From Nostoc desertorum CM1-VF14 (GTDB taxonomy: Bacteria; Cyanobacteriota; Cyanobacteriia; Cyanobacteriales; Nostocaceae), in the NCBI GenBank assembly GCA_019359245.1, contig JAHHHR010000053.1:1-53083 (forward strand): a DNA stretch of 53,083 nucleotides. The letters run 5' to 3'. Shown here piece after piece: positions 33,601-41,546 of the stretch (position 1 is its first letter; each line of letters starts with the position of its first letter). The notes beneath the pieces are model-generated. The model saw only the letters and a program-made list of their open reading frames with translations. It made no database searches and was not told where the DNA came from. The translations under genes were made by a program, and so were the position numbers.

Positions 33601-35373
33601 ATTGGGGAGGAGTTTCGCAAAGTTGATGATGGTGTGTATATTATCAATCCACGATCACGCCAAGACTACGATAGTTTACTAAAAGAACTTTGTATTTTAA
33701 GAAAAATTCCCCAAATAGTTACCCACCTATGGAGTATTCAACCACATCAGCAGAAACAATCTAAAATTGAATTTTTTGAAAGCTCTCAGGAACTTGGTTT
33801 TTACAGCCTACTTTATTTTGTACAAGCATTTAAAGATAGAAATCTTACCGATTCTTTGCAAATCCAAGTCGTATCGGCGAATATGCAAGGAGTGACAGAA
33901 GAAGAAGTACTTTCTCCAGAAAAGGCGACTTTATTAGGCCCGTGTAAAGTTATTCCTCAAGAATATACCAATATAACTTGCCGCAGCATTGATATTGTGC
34001 TTCCTGAAATCAAAACTTCCCAGGAAAATAAGCTAGTCAAGCAACTTATAGCCGAATTTACAGCAGCGCAGTCTGACTTAGTTGTTGCTTACCGGGGAAA
34101 TCATCGATGGGTGCAAATTTTTGAACCAATCCGACTGGATGATACTGGGAGCAAAACAAGGCTGCGCCAAGATGGAGTATATCTCATCACAGGTGGGCTA
34201 GGAGGTCTTGGTTTGGTACTTGCTGAACATCTAGCAAAAACCGTGCAAGCTAAACTAATATTAGTTGGGCGATCGCCTTTTCCCAAAAAAGACGAGTGGA
34301 AAAAATGGCTGGAAACTCACCATTCTCAGGATGAAATCAGCCGCAAGATTCAGAAATTGCAAGCACTTGAAAAATTAGGTGCCGAAGTTTTGGTGAAGAA
34401 CGCAGATGTGGGCGATCGCAGCCAAATGCAAGCAGTCATTACCCAGACATACGAACAATTTGGTTTGCTTCACGGAGTCATCCATGCCGCAGGCATTGTC
34501 AGAGAAAAGTCATTTCGCTCTATCCAAGAAACAGATAAAACCGAGTGCGAACAACAGTTTCAAGCGAAGGGACGCGGATTAATAGTATTAGAACAAGAAT
34601 TGCAAGGAAGAGAACTTGATTTTTGTCTGTTGGTATCTTCCCTATCATCTGTTTTAGGAGGATTAGGTTGTATAGCCTACTCTGCCGCCAACATATTCAT
34701 TGATGCTTTTGCTTATAAGTGTAATCAAACCCACTCTTTCTCTTGGTTGAATGTAAATTGGGACAACTGGCGATTTAAAGAAGAAAAACCAACAACTATA
34801 GGTTTAGGGGCAGGTATGGTTGAATTAACCATGACACTTGTAGAAGGGGTGGAAGTTTTACAACGTATTTTAGCCATAAATGCACCGGCTCAAATTGTCA
34901 TTTCTACAGGAGATTTAAAAGCTAGGATTGACCAATGGATTAACTTTAAACCTTTACAACAAGTCAAAGATTCCCAAGAAGTAAATTCATCGTCGAGCCA
35001 TCCTAGACCGAGTTTATCAAATTCCTACATTGCTCCGAGAAATGAGGTTGAAGAAACTGTTACTGAAATTTGGGAAAAATTGCTCGGTATCAAACAAATA
35101 GGCATATATGACAATTTTTTTGAACTAGGGGGAGACTCTTTGCTTGCGTTGCCGTTAGTTTCTAGGTTGCGTGATACCTTCCAGGTAGAACTACCTCTTC
35201 GCACTCTTTTTAAAGCAACTAATATCGCAGATTTGTCGCAGGTCATTATTACTAATGAACCAAAGCCAGGACAAACCGAAAAGGTTGCTAAAGCTTTAAA
35301 AAGGCTCAAGAATATGTCTGCTCAAGACATCAAACAGACGCTTCAAGAAAGGAAAAGGGGAGCTAGAGTTTAA
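30700..35373 (+). CDS. Type I PKS module: KS-AT-KR-ACP
   Basis: A 1557-residue single-module polyketide synthase. The KS (about 8-430) has active Cys180 (QTACSTS), His316 (HGTGT) and His356 (NIGHLD). The AT (about 535-830) has Ser633 in GHSIGE and the HAFHS motif (729-733) typical of malonyl-CoA selection. The KR (about 1155-1400) has GGLGGLG (1165-1171) and Tyr1327/Asn1331 in YSAAN. The ACP (about 1440-1510) has Ser1480 in GGDSL. DH, ER and MT are absent, so one malonate is added and reduced to a beta-hydroxy unit between the two thiazolines, as in yersiniabactin but without its methylation. ATG 30700 is chosen over the adjacent GTG because GGAGG is 9 bases upstream. The stop overlaps the next start (TAATG). 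Confidence 0.94.
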   Translation: MNQEEMDLTGIAIIGMAGRFPKAKDIETFWHNLKNGIESISVFSSEEMEENIDPAIVKNPQFVKAGYVLEDVDLFDAQFFRMTPKEAEIIDPQQRIFLECAWEALENAGYTPENYQGAIGVYAGSGINTYSLLNLGSQWKLGKPSEFVEVLIGNDKDYLATRVSYKLNLNGPSICVQTACSTSLVAVNLACQSLLDYQCDMALAGGVSIKVPQKLGYLYQEGGAVSPDGHCRAFDAKAQGTVGGNGLGIVVLKRLEDALADGDCIHAVIKGSAINNDGSSKVGYTAPSVDGQAKAIAEALSVAGIEPETISYVEAHGTGTPLGDPIEIAALSKVFPTNANQKPYCAIGSVKTNIGHLDAAAGIAGLIKTVLSLKHKLLPPSLHFQKPNPQINFANSPFYVNTSLSEWKANGTPRRAGISSFGFGGTNTHIVLEEAPSLREQGSRGAGQQGRKSQLLLLSAKTDSALETATKNLAQHLRQHPDINLADVAYTLQVGRSVFNYRRMLVCQNVEYAVNALENLNLQQSHHLQKPSERPIVFMLPGQGTQYVNMARELYETEPTFREEIDRCCQLLQPHLNLDLRQVLYPNESNMDKATQQLKQTAIAQPALFVIEYALAKLWTSWGVQPQAVIGHSIGEYVAACLAGVFCLEDALALVAARGKMMQQLPPGLMLSVSLSAAEVQPFLKEGISLAAINAPSRCVVSGAVEAIAQLEDELATRSVEFSRLHTSHAFHSSMMDFILDPFTELVKKVKLNHPQIPFLSNLTGTWILATEAASPSYWAKHLRCTVQFSSGIQELLKDPKQILLELGPGRTLSSLTKQHLEQEPSQIVLSSLRHPQEEQSDIAFLLDTLGKLWLEGKLIDWSKFYANEKRHRLPLPTYPFERQRYWIEPKKLSEAETNRSVSLSKKPDIADWFYIPSWKRSIAPLFQPGKLESVKRCWLMFVDECGLGEQIAQLLAQEKQTVIKVMIGEEFRKVDDGVYIINPRSRQDYDSLLKELCILRKIPQIVTHLWSIQPHQQKQSKIEFFESSQELGFYSLLYFVQAFKDRNLTDSLQIQVVSANMQGVTEEEVLSPEKATLLGPCKVIPQEYTNITCRSIDIVLPEIKTSQENKLVKQLIAEFTAAQSDLVVAYRGNHRWVQIFEPIRLDDTGSKTRLRQDGVYLITGGLGGLGLVLAEHLAKTVQAKLILVGRSPFPKKDEWKKWLETHHSQDEISRKIQKLQALEKLGAEVLVKNADVGDRSQMQAVITQTYEQFGLLHGVIHAAGIVREKSFRSIQETDKTECEQQFQAKGRGLIVLEQELQGRELDFCLLVSSLSSVLGGLGCIAYSAANIFIDAFAYKCNQTHSFSWLNVNWDNWRFKEEKPTTIGLGAGMVELTMTLVEGVEVLQRILAINAPAQIVISTGDLKARIDQWINFKPLQQVKDSQEVNSSSSHPRPSLSNSYIAPRNEVEETVTEIWEKLLGIKQIGIYDNFFELGGDSLLALPLVSRLRDTFQVELPLRTLFKATNIADLSQVIITNEPKPGQTEKVAKALKRLKNMSAQDIKQTLQERKRGARV

Positions 35374-38300
35374 TGAATATCAAAACCTTTGCAGACGGAA
35401 ATGAACTTTCTACCGAAGAGCGTGAGCTTCTCGCATATTTACTTGCAGAAGAAGGAATAGAACTTTCGCAAACCCAATCACTTCCTCCCATAATATCTGC
35501 TCCAGAAAAACGGCACCAACCTTTCCCACTTACTAACATTCAACAAGCTTATTGGATCGGTCGTAGTGAAACGCTGGAATTGGGCAATGTAGCAGCTCAT
35601 GCTTACTGGGAAATTGAAAGCGCTGATTTAGATTTAGAAAGATATGAAAAAGCTTGGCAGCGGTTAATCGAACGTCACGAAATGCTGCGAACGATTGTCT
35701 TACCTTCTGGAGAACAGCAAATTCTGGACTCTGTACCACCTTATCAAATTCAAGTGTTGGATCTGTGCCAAGAAAGCCCAAATGTAAGAGCTTCCCGATT
35801 GTCAGCGACTCGTCAGGAAATGTCTCATCAAATAATGCTAACTGATTGCTGGCCTTTATTTGACATTCGTGTTTCTGTATTAAATGAACGGTGTATTCGG
35901 CAACATATCAGCTTCGACTTGTTAATTGGCGATGACTGGAGTCTGCAAGTTTTATTACAAGAACTTTGGGAATTCTACCAAGATGCCGATGCTCCTCTAG
36001 GTGCGATCGCGGTATCGTTCCGAGATTATGTTCTCGCTTGTGTCGCACTGCAAGGTTCTTGTGAGTTTGAGCGATCGCGGGATTATTGGCTGAGGCGAAT
36101 TCCTACCCTTCCACCCGCACCCGAATTACCTTTGGCTAAACATCCCAGCTTGGTACATTCCCCTCGGTTCGTGCGTCGGAGTGCAACCCTACAACCAGAA
36201 ATCTGGCAACAACTGAAAACACGAGCCAATCAGGTCGGTTTAACGCCATCAGGAGTTCTATTAGCTGCCTTTGCCGAAGTTCTGAATGTCTGGAGCAAAT
36301 TTCCTCAGTTTACCATCAACCTAACGCTATTTAATCGCCTACCCCTGCATCCTGAAGTCAACAAAATTGTTGGTGATTTCACGACATTAAGCTTACTTGC
36401 TGTAGACAACTCAACTTTAGACTCCTTTGTAACCCATGCTCGAAACATACAAGAGCAACTTTGGTCAGATTTAGATCATCGCTATTTTGACGGAGTGCAG
36501 GTGTTGCGAGAATTGGCTTGCATCCAAGATAAGGAATCAAAAGCTTTGATGCCAGTCGTATTTACCAGCACCCTTACCTTAACAGAAGCTGGACAGAATA
36601 CTGACCCATTTGCCCCATTTGGCTCGGTAGTTTACAGCATCACCCAAACACCCCAAGTTTGGCTAGACCATCAAGTTTATGAGGAAGAAGAGACTTTAGT
36701 TTGTAACTGGGATGCTGTCGAGGAACTTTTTCCTGGTGGGCTTCTAGATGATATGTTTGAAGCTTACTATGGTTTTCTGTTTCGTTTGGCTAATGATGAA
36801 TCAGCTTGGTTGGAAACTAGACGGCAACTGTTACCAAATAGTCAACTAGAGCTTTTCGCTGCCATCAACGCTACAACAGCACCAGCACCAAATTCGCTGC
36901 TGCACACTTTATTTGAGTCTCAGGTAAAACAGCATCCCCATCATGCCGCCATTATTGCACTAAACCGCACCCTAACTTACCAAGAGTTGCATAGCCTTTC
37001 ACAAGCATTAGGACATCGACTGCGGCATTTGGGTGCAAAGCCAAACACTCTGGTGGCTGTAGTTATGGAGAAAGGATGGGAGCAGGTGGTAGCTGTTTTG
37101 GGCATCTTAGTTGCTGGTGCGGCTTACATACCAATCGATCCCGGACTGCCGATTCAACGGCGATCGCATCTGCTAGAACAGGCAGAAGTACAACTAATTC
37201 TTACCCAATCAAAACTCAATCAAACCTTAGAGTGGCCTGCGGGAGTCTGCTGCATTTGTGTGGATACAGAAGAATTGGTATTGCAAAAGAACGATCTAGC
37301 TTTGCATCCAGTGCAGCAAAGCGAAGATTTAGCCTATGTTATCTACACTTCTGGTTCTACCGGGATGCCTAAAGGAGTAATGATAGACCATCGCGGAGCA
37401 GTTAACACCATCCTCGATATCAATAAACGTTTTGATGTTAACTCATCTGACCGAGTATTCGCGCTTTCTTCTCTGAGTTTTGACTTGTCAGTTTACGACA
37501 TTTTCGGCACTTTAGCTACTGGGGCAACAATTGTCATTCCCCAAGCAAATGCCGCTAAAGATCCATCTTATTGGTTGGATGCGATCGCACATCAACAAAT
37601 TACTGTTTGGAACTCAGTACCAGCCCAAATGCAGATGTTAGTAGAATATGCCTATGGGCGCTCAGAATTTTCGTTGGACTCTTTACGTCTGGTACTTCTG
37701 AGTGGAGACTGGCTGCCACTTACTTTACCTTCTCGAATTAAAGCTATGGCTAAAAACGCTCAAGTTATTAGTCTAGGAGGTGCTACCGAAGCCTCGGTTT
37801 GGTCAATTCTTTACCCGATTGAAACTATTGACTCAACCTGGAAAAGCATCCCCTACGGTTGTCCGATGACTAACCAGCAATTTTACATCCTTAATGAAGC
37901 ACTAGAACCTTGTCCTGTATGGGTTCCGGGACAGCTATATATCGGGGGAACTGGTTTAGCAAAAGGTTACTGGCGGGATGAACAAAAGACTGCTAGTAGC
38001 TTTATCACTCATCCCGTTACTGGTAGTCGCTTGTACCGTACAGGTGACTTAGGTTGCTATTTACCAAATGGTCAGATTGAGTTTTTAGGACGGGAAGATT
38101 ACCAGGTTAAAGTCGGCGGCTACCGTATTGAGTTAGGAGAAATTGAGGCGGCTTTGGTGCAGCATTCGGCTGTGCATCAAGCTGTCGTTACGGTATTTCA
38201 ACAGCAAAGCAATAAGCGTTTGGTGGCGTATGTAGTCCCCGTGCAAAAGCCAGCCCCTACCGTTGACGAACTGCGCCACTTCTTGAGCGAGAAGTTGCCT

Positions 38301-40031
38301 GAGTACATGATTCCTTTTGCATTCATGGTATTGGATGCCCTACCACTGACATCTAACGGCAAGGTGGATCGGCGGGCATTACCAGCACCTGAGCAAGTTA
38401 AGGGCGAATTTGAGTTGGAAATTCCTATCACATTAGGGCGTAGCCGCACTGAATATGCAGCACCTCGCACTCCCATAGAGAAGATACTAACGGAAATTTG
38501 GGCTGAGGTGCTTGCTGTCAAACCTATAGGCATTCACGACAACTTCTTTGCTTTGGGTGGAAATTCAATTTTAATTATGCAGGCGATCGCTCGTGCCAAG
38601 CAAGCAGGTATTCAACTAACACCCAGACAGATGTTTGGGCATCCAACCATTGTTGAGGTAGCAGCAGTAGCTAGCACGGCGACGGCAATCTGCACCGAAC
38701 AGGAACCTGTAACGGGTTTGGTTCCCCTCACTCCCATCCAGCACTTTTTATTGGAGCTGGATCTACCAAACTCTTATCCTTGGAACTTGACATGGCTGCT
38801 GGAGGTGCGGCAAAAAGTAGATGTCTCTCTGTTGGAAGCTGCTTTCCAACATTTACTGCTGTACCACGATGCTCTCCGCTTGCGCTTTGAACGAAATATT
38901 TCTGGCTGGGAGCAGTATAACGCCAGTCCTGGGGCAGCGATCGCTTTTGAGCGAATTAATTTATCGCACATATCAACGATCAATCGCCAACAAGCAATCG
39001 ATGCAACGGCAGCAGAGTTACTGGCTAGCTTCGACTTGTCCCAAGAACCACTGATAGGAGTTGTTCTCTTTGAACTCGATTACCAAAAGTCAGACCTTCT
39101 ATTAATAGTTGCCCATCACCTAGTAATTGACGCGGTTTCGATGCGATTTTTGGTAGAGGATCTCCAAACGGTCTATCAACAGCTTAGTTGCGGTCAACCT
39201 ATTCAGCTTCCCCCCAAGAGTACTTCTTTCCAGCAATGGTCTAAACAACTGACTGAATATGCCCAGTCGGATAAAATTCAGCAAGAGTTGTCCTATTGGT
39301 TAGAAACTCTTCCCAAACAAGCAAACCCTTTGCCAGTGGACTATCCTCAAGGCATTAACACTGAATATTCTAGCCACACTGTTTCCAGGTTTCTCAATGA
39401 AAAAGAAACTCATGTACTGCTGCGGGAGTTTCCTATTTATGACACTCAAGCTCAAGAGGTATTGTTGGCTAGCTTATTATGTGCCATGTCCCGGTGGACA
39501 GGCGAAAGTTCTCTGTTGCTCAACTTCTTAGGTCACGGGCGCGAGGAAATTTTAGAATATGTAGATGTATCTCGCACTGTGGGATGGTTTACCAGCATTT
39601 ATCCTATGTTTTTAGATATGGGCAATGGAGATACTTTGGAAGATACGTTGCGAATGGTCAAACACCAAATTCAACGCATTCCCAACCGAGGTATTGGCTA
39701 TGGTATTGTTCGTTATCTTACTTCAGATATTCAAGTTGCCCAAAAATTAAGGTCTTTACCTCAACCTGAAGTTGCTTTCAACTACTTTGGTCAAGTAGAT
39801 TTTTCTCAAGCTTCTTTATTTCAATTTGCCCCAGAATCTCCTGGAACAATTAGGCAGAAACAAGGAAATCGACCGCATTTACTAGATGTCATCGGGGTAA
39901 TATCTGAGGACAGACTGGAGATGAATTTCATCTATAGCGAGAATATTCATCGACAGTCCACTATTGAGAGCCTAGCCGAATACTTCATGGAAACAGTGCG
40001 ATCGCTCATTTCTTCAATCGTTCGGTTGTAA
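35373..40031 (+). CDS. NRPS: Cy-A(Cys)-PCP-E-like, terminal module
   Basis: A 1552-residue protein. An N-terminal helical stretch (about 10-30) may dock to the PKS. Cy (48-490) has FPLTNIQQAYWIGR and D182-x4-D187-x2-S190. A (about 510-1000) has TSGSTGMPKG near 659 and code D-L-Y-N-L-S-L-V-W-K, cysteine; there is no embedded methyltransferase. PCP has Ser1065 in GGNS. An epimerization-type domain (about 1110-1550) shows PIQHFL, HHLVIDAVS (1248-1256), RTVGWFTSIYP, GIGYG and FNYFGQ, but E4 reads LGHGRE with Leu1386 where EGHGRE is expected. No thioesterase or reductase follows. It adds the second thiazoline; release of the product is unexplained. Its ATG overlaps the PKS stop, showing translational coupling. 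Confidence 0.93.
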   Translation: MNIKTFADGNELSTEERELLAYLLAEEGIELSQTQSLPPIISAPEKRHQPFPLTNIQQAYWIGRSETLELGNVAAHAYWEIESADLDLERYEKAWQRLIERHEMLRTIVLPSGEQQILDSVPPYQIQVLDLCQESPNVRASRLSATRQEMSHQIMLTDCWPLFDIRVSVLNERCIRQHISFDLLIGDDWSLQVLLQELWEFYQDADAPLGAIAVSFRDYVLACVALQGSCEFERSRDYWLRRIPTLPPAPELPLAKHPSLVHSPRFVRRSATLQPEIWQQLKTRANQVGLTPSGVLLAAFAEVLNVWSKFPQFTINLTLFNRLPLHPEVNKIVGDFTTLSLLAVDNSTLDSFVTHARNIQEQLWSDLDHRYFDGVQVLRELACIQDKESKALMPVVFTSTLTLTEAGQNTDPFAPFGSVVYSITQTPQVWLDHQVYEEEETLVCNWDAVEELFPGGLLDDMFEAYYGFLFRLANDESAWLETRRQLLPNSQLELFAAINATTAPAPNSLLHTLFESQVKQHPHHAAIIALNRTLTYQELHSLSQALGHRLRHLGAKPNTLVAVVMEKGWEQVVAVLGILVAGAAYIPIDPGLPIQRRSHLLEQAEVQLILTQSKLNQTLEWPAGVCCICVDTEELVLQKNDLALHPVQQSEDLAYVIYTSGSTGMPKGVMIDHRGAVNTILDINKRFDVNSSDRVFALSSLSFDLSVYDIFGTLATGATIVIPQANAAKDPSYWLDAIAHQQITVWNSVPAQMQMLVEYAYGRSEFSLDSLRLVLLSGDWLPLTLPSRIKAMAKNAQVISLGGATEASVWSILYPIETIDSTWKSIPYGCPMTNQQFYILNEALEPCPVWVPGQLYIGGTGLAKGYWRDEQKTASSFITHPVTGSRLYRTGDLGCYLPNGQIEFLGREDYQVKVGGYRIELGEIEAALVQHSAVHQAVVTVFQQQSNKRLVAYVVPVQKPAPTVDELRHFLSEKLPEYMIPFAFMVLDALPLTSNGKVDRRALPAPEQVKGEFELEIPITLGRSRTEYAAPRTPIEKILTEIWAEVLAVKPIGIHDNFFALGGNSILIMQAIARAKQAGIQLTPRQMFGHPTIVEVAAVASTATAICTEQEPVTGLVPLTPIQHFLLELDLPNSYPWNLTWLLEVRQKVDVSLLEAAFQHLLLYHDALRLRFERNISGWEQYNASPGAAIAFERINLSHISTINRQQAIDATAAELLASFDLSQEPLIGVVLFELDYQKSDLLLIVAHHLVIDAVSMRFLVEDLQTVYQQLSCGQPIQLPPKSTSFQQWSKQLTEYAQSDKIQQELSYWLETLPKQANPLPVDYPQGINTEYSSHTVSRFLNEKETHVLLREFPIYDTQAQEVLLASLLCAMSRWTGESSLLLNFLGHGREEILEYVDVSRTVGWFTSIYPMFLDMGNGDTLEDTLRMVKHQIQRIPNRGIGYGIVRYLTSDIQVAQKLRSLPQPEVAFNYFGQVDFSQASLFQFAPESPGTIRQKQGNRPHLLDVIGVISEDRLEMNFIYSENIHRQSTIESLAEYFMETVRSLISSIVRL

Positions 40032-40075
40032 GATTTCAAAGCATTAGCAATCTTATACCAAGTTCGGATAATCTT

Positions 40076-40149
40076 AATTACGAATTACGTTAGCGAGTCT
40101 TGCATACGGCACGCTACGCGAACGAGCGTCATTACGAATTACGAATTAG
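40076..40149. repeat. Heptamer repeats ATTACGA upstream of MFS gene
   Basis: The unit ATTACGA recurs at 40076-40089 and 40131-40149 (two and a half units in each), flanking a GC-rich stretch with CGCTACGCG. This is a cyanobacterial short-tandem-repeat type of spacer between NRPS2 and the MFS gene. Confidence 0.55.
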
Positions 40150-40198
40150 TAAAGCCATCTTTAAGGATAGTTGCCACACATCGCAAGAGAGAAATTTG

Positions 40199-41521
40199 AT
40201 GAGTAAAGCGAAGCTACTAACTGGCATGAAGGGATTTACACTTATCTGGTTTGGTCAGGTGATTTCACAGTTGGGTACTGCTATGACCCGCTTTACTCTT
40301 ACCATCTGGACATATACAATTACCCAACAAGTCACAGCTACAGCTTTGGTATTGTTCTGTTCATTTATGCCATCTATACTACTCAGCCCTATTGCTGGCG
40401 CGCTCGTGGATCGCTGCAATCGAAAACTGATTTTATTTATCAGCGACTTAGGCGCAGGTTTGGGAACAATTTGTTTATTGATACTTTATGCTACTAACAC
40501 TTTAGAAGTTAAACATCTATATCTAACCACAGCTATTACTTCAATATTTGAATCTTTTCAATTTCCTGCCTATTATGCTGCTGTAAGCTTAATGCTATCA
40601 AAAGCGCAATACAGTCGAGCTAGCGGTATGCTCTCACTTTGGGAGTCTATTTCGGGTGTTTTTGCTCCTTTATTGGCAGGCTTTTTGTTTGCAATAATTG
40701 GCATTAAAGGTATTATGACCATTGATATATTTACTTTTCTAATAGCAATAAGTGCATTGCTTTTCATCCATATTCCGCAGCCCGAAAAAACAGGTGTTGA
40801 AAAAGTGAGCAGCGTTAGTTTATGGCAAGATTCTATTTACGGATTTCGCTACATTTTTAAGCGTCCCAGCTTTAGCGGACTTGTACTTATTTTCTTCACT
40901 ATCAACGTTACTTTCGGCTTTTATATGGCTCTGTTTGCACCCATGATTTTGGCTCGTACAAACAACAATCAACTCATCTTTGGAAGTGTATCTTCAGCTT
41001 TTGGTATTGGGGGAATAGCTGGCGGTTTGTTGATGGGCTATTGGGGTGGTCCGACGCGCAAAATACACGGGGTTTTGCTTGGGATAGCATTTACTAGTTT
41101 ACTGGGTACAATGCTGATGGGACTGGGACAAAACCTTCCTGTTTGGGCTACAGCCGCTTTTTTTACTAAGTTCTTTCCCCCGATTATATATGGCTGTAAT
41201 CAAGCTATCTGGCAAGCCAATGTATCACCCGATTTGCAAGGGCGTGTTTTTGGCGTGCAACGGCAAATAGGAGAAATTACTATGCCTTTAGCCATAATTA
41301 TTGCAGGGCCACTAGCTGACTACATTTTTGAGCCAGCAATGCAGCCAGGAGGTAGCATTGTACTTATATTTGGCGGAATCATAGGTATTGGCCCTGGTGC
41401 TGGAATGGGTTTAGTCCTTTTTATTCTAGGCTTATTAGGTATATTAATTGGCCTAAGTGGTTATCTCTTCAAAATCATCAAAAATGCAGAGGACATATTG
41501 CCCGATCACAACATTATGTGA
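40199..41521 (+). CDS. MFS exporter, probable metallophore efflux
   Basis: The 440-residue major facilitator protein has about twelve hydrophobic segments. It opens with the FTLIWFGQVISQLGTAMTRF helix and has the LVDRCNRKLILFISD loop between helices 2 and 3, as in the DHA3-type group that includes macrolide exporters and the enterobactin exporter EntS. In this locus it most likely exports the finished product across the inner membrane. The ATG at 40199 is preferred; an upstream in-frame start at 40100 would place repeat DNA in the protein. A purine-rich AAGAGAGAA precedes the chosen ATG. It converges with the receptor gene, 25 bases apart. Confidence 0.87.
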   Translation: MSKAKLLTGMKGFTLIWFGQVISQLGTAMTRFTLTIWTYTITQQVTATALVLFCSFMPSILLSPIAGALVDRCNRKLILFISDLGAGLGTICLLILYATNTLEVKHLYLTTAITSIFESFQFPAYYAAVSLMLSKAQYSRASGMLSLWESISGVFAPLLAGFLFAIIGIKGIMTIDIFTFLIAISALLFIHIPQPEKTGVEKVSSVSLWQDSIYGFRYIFKRPSFSGLVLIFFTINVTFGFYMALFAPMILARTNNNQLIFGSVSSAFGIGGIAGGLLMGYWGGPTRKIHGVLLGIAFTSLLGTMLMGLGQNLPVWATAAFFTKFFPPIIYGCNQAIWQANVSPDLQGRVFGVQRQIGEITMPLAIIIAGPLADYIFEPAMQPGGSIVLIFGGIIGIGPGAGMGLVLFILGLLGILIGLSGYLFKIIKNAEDILPDHNIM

Positions 41522-41546
41522 CATTCAATACTGTCCCCCAGCTTAT

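Noticed and set aside
39700..40031. Thioesterase at the end of NRPS2
   Set aside because: No GxSxG motif or alpha/beta-hydrolase pattern is present; the end is filled by the epimerization-type domain.
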